A DNA stretch of 14,903 nucleotides, taken from NCBI GenBank assembly GCA_910579705.1, contig CAJTUI010000021.1, forward strand, positions 1 to 14,903. The letters are read 5' to 3'. Shown here one piece after another: positions 1 through 5,239 of the stretch. Positions within the stretch are counted from its first letter, which is position 1, and every line of letters starts with the position of its first letter. Origin of the DNA: an uncultured Christensenella sp. (GTDB lineage Bacteria; Bacillota; Clostridia; Christensenellales; Borkfalkiaceae). The notes under the pieces are model-generated. The model searched no databases, was not told the origin of the DNA, and worked only from the letters and a program-made list of their open reading frames with translations. A program made the position numbers and the translations under genes.

Positions 1-277
1 CTATTTTTCTTTGTGAGCGTATAACGCCCGCCGTGTTCATAATTCGTTCTATGTCCTTGGCGGTATAGGTAGCAATTTTTTCATAATTAAAACCGTCAAA
101 ACAAGAACGGAAAATTTCACGCTTTTTCAGTACAGTATCCCAGCTCAACCCGCATTGCATCGCTTCTAACATTAAGTATTCAAATTGCTTTACGTCGTCA
201 TAAACGGGAACACCCCATTCATCATCATGATATTTTGTTTCAAGTTCGTTTATAAGACACCACGGACATCTATTCAT
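1..277 (-). CDS. tag: DNA-3-methyladenine glycosylase I (Tag), 5' part only
   Basis: Base-excision-repair enzyme that removes 3-methyladenine from alkylated DNA in the cytoplasm. Only the first 92 codons are in the window; the gene continues past the left edge. The protein begins MNRCPWC, with the conserved early cysteine of the Tag zinc site (C4), followed by YHDDEWGVP and LEAMQCGLSWDTVLKKR. Residues matching the E. coli Tag base pocket are Y16, W21, E38 and W46, at identical numbering. The visible part ends in GVIRSQRKI, matching the family's GIIRHRGKI. The start is the ATG at 277, preceded by a GGAG ribosome site seven bases upstream. It is AT-rich compared with the genes right of 4.2 kb. 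It has its own promoter and does not look part of the defence-like operon. Identification is secure; function depends on the unseen C-terminal half. Confidence 0.93.
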   Translation of the reverse strand, partial: MNRCPWCLINELETKYHDDEWGVPVYDDVKQFEYLMLEAMQCGLSWDTVLKKREIFRSCFDGFNYEKIATYTAKDIERIMNTAGVIRSQRKI

Positions 278-313
278 AATTTTCTCCGCTAAATTACTGT
301 TTATCGCATAATC

Positions 314-342
314 ATTATAGCAAAATTAGAGAGTAAAAGCAA
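314..342 (-). promoter_or_regulatory. Sigma-A-like promoter for tag with extended -10
   Basis: On the minus strand a TTGCTT -35 (337-342) is followed after 17 bases by a perfect TATAAT -10 (314-319). A TGC directly before the -10 makes it an extended -10. The leader to the tag ATG at 277 would be about 30 bases. Confidence 0.6.
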
Positions 343-359
343 GAAAAACGGACAATGAA

Positions 360-386
360 AAAGCCGCTACACAAAGTAACGGCTTT
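360..386 (-). terminator. Imperfect hairpin, possible terminator
   Basis: AAAGCCG (360-366) pairs with CGGCTTT (380-386). A further TAC/GTA pairing lies inside after one mismatch, leaving an ACAAA loop. An A-rich or T-rich stretch lies on each side, so it could terminate in either direction. It lies upstream of the tag promoter, and may stop transcripts entering from the right. Confidence 0.4.
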
Positions 387-520
387 CGTTTAGTTGATGA
401 TATGCGTTAATACTATTTGGTCGATAGTTCAAATCCCGTTTTTAATTAAAACAAGCAAAAAGACAGTAGTCAAAACCAAAAACAGCAGATTTTGCTCAAA
501 ACCACAATATATAGTACAAT

Positions 521-550
521 AAAGCCCGAAAACTTCCGTTTTCGGGCTTT
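521..550 (-). terminator. Strong 13-bp hairpin terminator
   Basis: AAAGCCCGAAAAC (521-533) and GTTTTCGGGCTTT (538-550) form a perfect 13-bp stem with a TTCC loop. It lies downstream of the three-gene minus-strand operon and corresponds exactly in position to the tmRNA terminator in the right repeat copy. The run of T after the stem is built into the stem end and is short on either strand. Confidence 0.6.
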
Positions 551-561
551 ATGTTGTAGGA

Positions 562-581
562 CAGTATTTTCGTCCTACAAA
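562..581. repeat. Copy 1 of a 20-nt att-like core
   Basis: Exact match of 20 bases with 718-737 and 19 of 20 with 3766-3785. It forms the loop and right arm of a small palindrome: GTAGGAC (556-562), nine-base loop, GTCCTAC (572-578), with outer pairing extending the stem to 554-580. The core lies where the trailer of a tmRNA-like 3' end would be. Confidence 0.7.
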
Positions 582-627
582 GATGCTGCACCAAGCAGGC
601 TTTGAACTGACGATGCTATGATTTTAC

Positions 628-648
628 CGATTTTTTTATTAAAAATCG
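628..648 (-). terminator. AT-rich hairpin, possible weak terminator
   Basis: CGATTTTT (628-635) pairs with AAAAATCG (641-648) around a five-base loop, with T-rich sequence on both strands. It lies about 105 bases after the stop of the DUF3800 pseudogene. The stem is mostly A:T, so the call is tentative. Confidence 0.3.
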
Positions 649-717
649 TCATATTTTGCTCAAAAATTTATCTTTTTGGGGATATTTTAAGCATGATTTA
701 AGTTGTTAAAATTATGG

Positions 718-737
718 CAGTATTTTCGTCCTACAAA
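718..737. repeat. Copy 2 of a 20-nt att-like core
   Basis: CAGTATTTTCGTCCTACAAA, identical to 562-581 at a spacing of 156 bases. The left palindrome arm GTAGGA is missing here, so only the core and right arm remain. It lies 17 bases beyond the stop of the DUF3800 pseudogene and forms the near boundary of the three-gene unit. Confidence 0.7.
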
Positions 738-754
738 TGTTTTTACTTGCTTTC

Positions 755-2269
755 TTATAATATTTCTGCATAATAGCGTCCATTAATATAACCGAACTCT
801 ACATCACTTGGAAAAAAATTCCCACCGATATTCGAGAAAGCAACCATATCAAATGCCCAGTCAGACAACTCTTTTGGCAATAATAAACATTGCGCCTGTT
901 CATCTTTATATATTGTAACACAAGGCTGCTCATTTTTCCCGAAAAAGCCTACCGATAAAACTTGATATATCGCTCCTCTCTCTTTATTTGGTTTAAGTTT
1001 AGGAATATCTAAATATCCTTGCCGTTTATAATCAAAGTAACATTTAGCCCCACGTTGATTATAATAAAACTCTTTATCATTTGGAGAAATTGGTTCTATT
1101 GGAAGTTTCGAATGCATTCTCGTGAAATAATCATTTAAATTTGCAACTGACAAATTGTTTAACAGCAACTTATGTTCTTCAACCGTTTTCTCTTTATAAT
1201 CCTGAATATTTTTAAACCCAGAAAAATAATTCAATAGACAAATGAAGTATAAAAATGAATCAGCGTAGTTTCCAGAAAAAGACTTATACCAAGCATCATT
1301 TTGATTAACGATTATTTGCTTAAACATTTTGTATAATTTTAATTTGTTCTCATCAATATTAAACCAATCGTTAGAAAGTAGTTTTAACTTTTTTGCTTCT
1401 TCATGTGAAGTATATTTTAAGTCAGACACTATATTTTTCAAAAACTTTGACACTAACCCGGCAAGCATATCTGCAATACGAATACCCACCGAATTTTTTG
1501 AATCTACTTCATAAGCATCTTTAATTCCAATCCGTTTGGCCGCATAAAGAGTTTTTCCGTTCCCTTCCCTGTCTATGGTCAAACTATACTCTTCAATTCC
1601 CTTTTCCGTTAAATACTTTTTGAACCCAATAAATGCAATACCATAATCCCAATCAATTACAAACCGCTCCTTATAGTCATCTAATAAAAGCAATGCCTGT
1701 TGAAAAGCACTCGTTTCAATTTGTTTATGCTGAATACCTTGATTAGCTGCAATTCTCTGTTGAATGAACTTTTTTAATTCATAAACTAAGCTACCGTCAT
1801 TTTTATATATTGCTTCATAAACATCTAACGGCTCATACATAACCAATATTTTTGTTATGGAATAGCGTAAACTATCCGTATCAAATAAAGGCGAATTATG
1901 ATAATTGCTAAATAACTGATTAATTACATATTCAATTTTATTGAAAGTAGAATAATAAAGATATATATTATTTTCTACCATAAATTCAAAGTAACCAGTT
2001 AACAAAGATACAGTAAGTTTATTTAAACCCGCAAAACCGTGCTTAATTTGATTTTGTTTTATAATTTCACTTTTCAATTCATCTACGGTAAATTTCTCTT
2101 TATATTTATTTTCAAATCGTAAATAATTATTAAATATCGCATTTTCATTGCTAATATCACACCCAACTATAACGCTTACAAAATCATAGGCAAAATTATC
2201 GGACAAAATCGTTTCTTTATTAATTTTGCGACTGTGTTCAGACTCATCATAAAAAAATTAATATTTCAT
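755..2269 (-). pseudogene. DUF3800-family protein, broken by a TAA at codon 4
   Basis: Predicted RNase H-fold DUF3800 protein, a family often found in mobile and defence loci. The well-placed start is the ATG at 2269, preceded by AAGGAG (2275-2280) seven bases upstream. It reads M-K-Y-stop and continues in the same frame as FFYDESEHSRKI. The TAA is at 2258-2260; the following D8, E9 and S10 are the family's hallmark N-terminal acidic motif. The frame then stays open to 755 for 483 further codons counted from a TTG at 2206. It includes IDREGN (D about 233) and VGIRIADMLAGL (D about 267), the typical late DUF3800 acidic segment. Starting at the TTG would lose the DES motif, and no ribosome site precedes it. 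The out-of-frame ATG at 2250 reaches a stop after about 24 codons. A single substitution (for example Tyr TAT/TAC to TAA) explains the break; a sequencing error is possible. It is the third gene of the operon, 11 bases after the HEPN stop. Confidence 0.8.
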
Positions 2270-2280
2270 TAAAATTCTCC

Positions 2281-2934
2281 TTATAATAAGATTTCTTTGC
2301 CCAACAAAGATAAGCCCTGCACACACTTATTGATTGAAGTAATAAAGCCTTGTCTAAAATCACACGGAAGTAAAAATTTCAAATTGATTATATTGTGTTT
2401 CAAGGTATTATCCACTACTCCATCAATCGAACATTCATTATACGTTTCCGCAAGCAAAAAATTATGATGCCCTACCTTATTTCTTAACACTCGCAATGCA
2501 TCCAAATTTAACTCTAATACATGCAAATCATATAAATTTTTAAATATGCTCTTGTTAACCAAAACCATATCATTAAGTTCTTTTAGAGTCAACTGTTCTA
2601 GGGTAAGCGATACGGAACAGTATTGCGCTTGTTTATTCTTAAATCGTGCTGTTTTAATCAGCTTACTTTCATTATCTTCAAACTCATTCCCAAGTCGTGC
2701 ACGTAAAAATTCTTCCTCCGTAGACAGATAGACGTACAACATATCTCTTAATCGTTTATCATATCGATATAAATCGGATACTTTTTTATAAGCGGGCTTT
2801 TCTTCTGCAACTTTGCAATAATCTATAACACGACGATATTGAACTATCCCTTTCAAAGATATATACTTTTGAGCTTCGGCTCTTTCCTCTGAATTTTCAT
2901 AAACCATCTCTTCCAACAATTCGTTCGGACTCAT
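2281..2934 (-). CDS. Abi_2/AbiF-like HEPN-domain protein, putative RNase toxin
   Basis: A 217-residue all-helical-looking protein. It resembles Abi_2 (AbiD/AbiF-type abortive infection) proteins in two places: DLYRYDKRLRDMLYVYL near residues 54-70, followed by EEEFLRARL, and LRVLRNKVGHHNF at 147-159. The latter carries the HEPN ribonuclease signature RNxxxH (R151, N152, H156). Family knowledge: HEPN proteins of this type cut RNA and act as toxins or abortive-infection effectors. Target and activity here are inferred. The ATG at 2934 overlaps the stop of the nucleotidyltransferase gene by one base (TAATG), implying translational coupling, as in HEPN/MNT pairs. In such pairs the nucleotidyltransferase modifies a tyrosine near the HEPN histidine. 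Here the residue after HHN is phenylalanine, so the classical RX4HXY tyrosine is absent. No AbiF-associated RNA was recognised. Confidence 0.65.
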   Translation of the reverse strand: MSPNELLEEMVYENSEERAEAQKYISLKGIVQYRRVIDYCKVAEEKPAYKKVSDLYRYDKRLRDMLYVYLSTEEEFLRARLGNEFEDNESKLIKTARFKNKQAQYCSVSLTLEQLTLKELNDMVLVNKSIFKNLYDLHVLELNLDALRVLRNKVGHHNFLLAETYNECSIDGVVDNTLKHNIINLKFLLPCDFRQGFITSINKCVQGLSLLGKEILL

Positions 2935-3557
2935 TACCGCTTACCCACATAATTATTTACTTCCTCAATAAATATCGCACATGAAGCTATACGTTGATCT
3001 TTGGGTTTGGTCTTCTCTATTATTTTTCTCTCTACAACTTTATCAATAATTGAATTCTGCGCCCTATAATCTAACGAAAGAAATTTTTGATATGTACAAC
3101 TGTTACGGTTAGGCAATCTATTCCAAACATATTTATTATCTTGACTACGACGCGTTATATAAGAAACGGCATTATCTTCCATGACAATAGCAAAATCAAA
3201 ACTAAATCTCTCGTTATCCGCTGTAAACTTTCCGCTATTATCCGACACTCGGACTGTAATAACAGAAGTTGAATTTTCTACTTTTTCATTCGCATTTTTT
3301 ATTGCATTAAAAGCAACAAAAAAATCTTTGCGAACAATATCCGCATCAAAGCATTTACAATTACAAGTTAAAATAAGTTGGTAATCCATATCGTAAACTC
3401 CGTTATCGTCACACACAACAGCGTTATAACGTGCAGAACCAACCAATCTCGGATCTATTCTATATTTAGGCTCAAGTCTTTTCTGCAATTCACGAACAAT
3501 TTTTAAAGCCCGCGCATTGGCAACTTTTCTTTCTTTTCTTGACACAAATTCAATCAT
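2934..3557 (-). CDS. Minimal Pol-beta-type nucleotidyltransferase
   Basis: A 207-residue protein with the core signature of the Pol-beta nucleotidyltransferase superfamily: LVGSARYN (G40, S41), then YDMDYQL with the first two metal-binding aspartates (D56, D58), and a third in FSFDFAIV (D121). It transfers a nucleotide to a protein, RNA or small molecule; which one cannot be told from sequence. At 207 residues it lacks the extra C-terminal domain of the larger cGAS/DncV-like enzymes, and fits better with MNT-like antitoxins or stand-alone transferases. It is first in a three-gene operon with the HEPN and DUF3800 genes. The ATG at 3557 is preceded by AAGG at 3569-3572, with rather long spacing (11), and a strong promoter lies about 40 bases upstream. 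The gene is AT-rich compared with the chromosome to the right. Confidence 0.72.
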   Translation of the reverse strand: MIEFVSRKERKVANARALKIVRELQKRLEPKYRIDPRLVGSARYNAVVCDDNGVYDMDYQLILTCNCKCFDADIVRKDFFVAFNAIKNANEKVENSTSVITVRVSDNSGKFTADNERFSFDFAIVMEDNAVSYITRRSQDNKYVWNRLPNRNSCTYQKFLSLDYRAQNSIIDKVVERKIIEKTKPKDQRIASCAIFIEEVNNYVGKR

Positions 3558-3593
3558 TTTTACATTTTCCTTGTCAACGATTTGATTACATTA

Positions 3594-3623
3594 ATTATAA
3601 CATTTTATAGTGATAAAAATCAA
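3594..3623 (-). promoter_or_regulatory. Sigma-A-like promoter of the NTase-HEPN-DUF3800 operon
   Basis: Minus strand TTGATT (3618-3623), an 18-base spacer and a perfect TATAAT (3594-3599). The predicted start is near 3587, about 30 bases before the NTase ATG. It uses the same -35 hexamer, spacing and -10 as the tmRNA promoter at 4206-4235. Confidence 0.65.
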
Positions 3624-3720
3624 GCCGTTAGTTCGAATCCCGCTTTTCTTTTAAACCTACAAAAAGTCAGCAGTCAAAATCAAGAACCGCCGACATCGCA
3701 TAAAATCACTATATATAGTA

Positions 3721-3758
3721 AAATACACCCCGAAAACCTATGTTTTCGGGGTGTATTT
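3721..3758 (-). terminator. Strong terminator downstream of tmRNA
   Basis: AAATACACCCCGAAAAC (3721-3737) and GTTTTCGGGGTGTATTT (3742-3758) form a perfect 17-bp stem with a CTAT loop. It lies 29 bases after the tmRNA CCA. The outer AAATA/TATTT pairs supply the T-rich end in both directions. The stem differs from its left counterpart by paired, base-pair-preserving changes. Confidence 0.75.
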
Positions 3759-3765
3759 AGTAGGA

Positions 3766-3785
3766 CAGTATTTCCGTCCTACAAA
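3766..3785. repeat. Copy 3 of the 20-nt att-like core, in the tmRNA trailer
   Basis: CAGTATTTCCGTCCTACAAA, one base different from the copies at 562 and 718. It is embedded in the complete palindrome GTAGGAC (3760-3766) / GTCCTAC (3776-3782) and ends two bases before the encoded CCA of tmRNA. It bounds the far side of the three-gene unit. Confidence 0.7.
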
Positions 3786-3787
3786 GA

Positions 3788-4175
3788 TGGTGGACGAGTC
3801 GGGACTTGCACCCGAGTCTTACGAGTTTGGTCTGAGCTTTCTACATACTTAGTCTGCCGTTATCTCAGCCCGCAACCGCCGACAGACGGGCGACTACGGG
3901 AGCATACCGCAAAATTACTTTTTGTGGCGCGCGGTAAAACGCAACGAAAAGTTAACCGTTTAAATTAACGCCGCAACGCCGCCAACGGTAATCGGCGCGC
4001 GACGGACAGCGTAAGTTACGCTGCGCAAGCTACGCTTGCCGCATTTCTTGCGGGAAAAGCGATAACTTTGGAATCGTTAGATTCTGCGTTTAAATTTAAG
4101 TTTCCGTTTTTACAAAGCCGGACCTTTGGTATGCTTTTCTCATTCTCCGCCCGCAATCGAATCTGAAACTCGCCC
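3788..4175 (-). ncRNA. ssrA: tmRNA (transfer-messenger RNA)
   Basis: Rescues ribosomes stalled on broken mRNA by acting first as alanyl-tRNA, then as a template for a degradation tag, with SmpB. The 5' end GGGCGAG (4169-4175) pairs over 7 bp with CTCGTCC (3792-3798), including a G3:U70 wobble, the alanyl-tRNA synthetase identity pair. Then come discriminator A and an encoded CCA (3788-3790). Just after the acceptor 5' strand lies TTTCAGATTCGA, matching the conserved tmRNA 5' motif. The T arm is TCGGG-TGCAAGT-CCCGA; position 55 is G rather than the usual T. The resume codon is most likely GCA at 4085-4087, after ACTTAAATTTAAAC, and the tag runs to a TAA at 4016-4018. That gives 23 residues starting AESNDSK and ending ASVACAA. 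Length 388 nt is within the usual range. Ends are inferred from pairing; the tag frame is less certain than the gene. Confidence 0.9.
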
Positions 4176-4205
4176 GATTAAAGCCGAAAATATCCACCGC
4201 TATCA

Positions 4206-4235
4206 ATTATAACCGCTTTGCGGTAAAAAAATCAA
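4206..4235 (-). promoter_or_regulatory. tmRNA promoter
   Basis: Minus strand TTGATT (4230-4235), an 18-base spacer and a perfect TATAAT (4206-4211). Transcription would begin near 4199, leaving a leader of about 24 bases to be processed off before the mature 5' end at 4175. The spacer contains an ACCGC/GCGGT inverted repeat. Confidence 0.75.
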
Positions 4236-4255
4236 GCGTTTAAAATTGTTTTTTA

Positions 4256-4284
4256 TTGACATTTGTGCGCAAATGCTTTAAAGT
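4256..4284 (+). promoter_or_regulatory. Promoter of the PfkB-PPTase-mtnN-luxS-ung operon
   Basis: Perfect TTGACA -35 (4256-4261), a 17-base spacer and a TAAAGT -10 (4279-4284, four of six consensus). It diverges from the tmRNA promoter and supports translation starting at the ATG at 4328, not further upstream. Confidence 0.55.
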
Positions 4285-4327
4285 AATCTTATACCGAACG
4301 GCGATTTTTGCGGCGCGGATTTTATTT

Positions 4328-5239
4328 ATGATTTACACCGTTACTTTTAATCCCTCTCTGGATTACTACGTACAAGTTAATAACCTTAAAAGCGGCTTTG
4401 TAAACCGCACCGTCAGCGAACGACTTGCCGTGGGCGGCAAGGGCTTAAACGTTTCGCTTGCGCTGAAAGAGCTTGGAAACGAAACGCTTGCCCTCGGCTT
4501 TGTCGCGGGGTTTACGGGCAAGGCCATTACCGAAAAGGTGTCAAAACTCGGCCTTGCGCACGAGTTTTTAACCGTGCAGGGCCAGAGCCGTATAAACGTT
4601 AAGATTAAAAGCAACACCGAAACGGACATTAACGGGACGGGCGCGGCGGTCACGGAGAACGACGTAAACAAGCTTGTCAGAAAACTCAAATCCCTTTTAA
4701 AGGACGGCGACTGGCTTATAGTCAGCGGCAGTATTCCCGCCACGCTTGACGTTTACACCTACTCCAATATCTTCAAACGCCTCAAAACCGTTAAAAACAT
4801 TAACTTCGTAGTGGACGCAAGCGGAAAACTGCTTACCGAAACGCTTAAATACAAGCCCTTTCTCATAAAACCCAACGTATACGAGATGTGCGAAATTTTC
4901 GGACTGTCCGCAGTGCCCGACATAGAAGGCATTTTCGCCTGCGCGCGCAGATTGCAGAATATGGGCGCGCGCAACGTAATTGTTTCTATGGGTAGTTCGG
5001 GCGCGGTTATGGTCACCGAAACCGACCAGTCTATGTACGTGCGCGCGGCGCGCGGCCAGCTTGTCAACTCGGTCGGCGCGGGCGATTCTATGATTGCGGG
5101 GTTTATCCACGAATATATAAATTCGGGCAACTACTTCTCCGCGCTCAACTTCGCCACGGCGGCGGGGAGCGCGTGCGCGTTCACCAAAAACCTTGCCACG
5201 AAAGAGCAGATCGAATACGTTGAGTCGCTTATGTTATGA
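4328..5239 (+). CDS. PfkB-family hexose-phosphate kinase, probably 1-phosphofructokinase
   Basis: Phosphorylates a sugar phosphate, most likely fructose-1-phosphate to fructose-1,6-bisphosphate (FruK) or tagatose-6-phosphate (LacC); sequence alone does not separate the two. The protein opens with MIYTVTFNPSLDYYV, typical of the FruK/LacC branch. It has GGKGLNVS (36-43) in the substrate loop and VNSVGAGDS (246-254), with the catalytic base D253 and the anion-hole GAGD. At 303 residues it is full length. An in-frame TTG at 4256 would add 24 residues, but it lies within the promoter -35, and the family begins at MIYTV, so the ATG at 4328 is chosen. The ribosome site is weak (GGAT). The stop overlaps the PPTase start as ATGA. 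No PTS transporter or DeoR-type regulator is adjacent, unlike classical fru operons. Confidence 0.85.
   Translation: MIYTVTFNPSLDYYVQVNNLKSGFVNRTVSERLAVGGKGLNVSLALKELGNETLALGFVAGFTGKAITEKVSKLGLAHEFLTVQGQSRINVKIKSNTETDINGTGAAVTENDVNKLVRKLKSLLKDGDWLIVSGSIPATLDVYTYSNIFKRLKTVKNINFVVDASGKLLTETLKYKPFLIKPNVYEMCEIFGLSAVPDIEGIFACARRLQNMGARNVIVSMGSSGAVMVTETDQSMYVRAARGQLVNSVGAGDSMIAGFIHEYINSGNYFSALNFATAAGSACAFTKNLATKEQIEYVESLML

Larger units (their letters stand above)
421..590. repeat. Left copy of a 170-bp imperfect direct repeat (partner 3625-3794)
   Basis: Ungapped alignment with 3625-3794 at a constant offset of 3204 bases gives, by hand count, 134 matches in 170 (about 79%). Similarity falls to background left of 421. 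To the right it fades beyond about 590, where the partner enters the tmRNA acceptor end. The unit contains, in order, a tRNA T-arm-like AGTTCRAATCCCG (426-438), an A-rich stretch, a 13-bp GC hairpin (521-550) and the GTAGGAC/GTCCTAC hairpin (556-578). Just beyond it, 584-610 read on the minus strand resembles a decayed tRNA or tmRNA 3' end (GTTCAAAGCCTGC, then TTGGTGCAGCA). The 300-755 interval contains no credible gene. Confidence 0.8.
3625..3794. repeat. Right copy of the 170-bp direct repeat, overlapping the tmRNA 3' end
   Basis: Partner of 421-590 (about 79% identity, no gaps). It starts directly at the upstream edge of the operon promoter and runs through a T-arm-like AGTTCGAATCCCG (3630-3642), the tmRNA terminator (3721-3758) and the small palindrome (3760-3782), into the last seven bases of tmRNA (3788-3794). 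One copy touching the ssrA acceptor end and the other beyond a foreign-looking operon is the layout expected of attachment-site duplication, though the divergence shows it is not recent. Confidence 0.8.

Noticed and set aside
584..612. Complete tRNA gene at the left repeat
   Set aside because: Only a degraded T arm and acceptor-like end can be read on the minus strand; no D arm, anticodon arm or matching 5' acceptor strand follows.
755..2206. Intact DUF3800 gene starting at TTG 2206
   Set aside because: No ribosome site, and it would drop the hallmark DES motif that lies in the same frame behind a better start at 2269.
2281..3557. CBASS system
   Set aside because: The nucleotidyltransferase is too short for a typical cGAS/DncV-like enzyme, and no Cap2/Cap3, HORMA/TRIP13 or recognisable cyclic-nucleotide effector is present.
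1..3790. Stop-codon reassignment to explain the TAA in the DUF3800 gene
   Set aside because: Neighbouring genes end normally at TAA and TGA, including the HEPN and NTase genes with TAA, so TAA is a working stop.
3582..3968. 128-codon plus-strand open frame
   Set aside because: It runs through the repeat, the tmRNA terminator and the tmRNA 3' part on the opposite strand; it has no ribosome site and no protein-like composition.
4256..4327. N-terminal extension of the PfkB kinase from a TTG at 4256
   Set aside because: The TTG is the promoter -35 itself, and the family starts at MIYTVTFNP.
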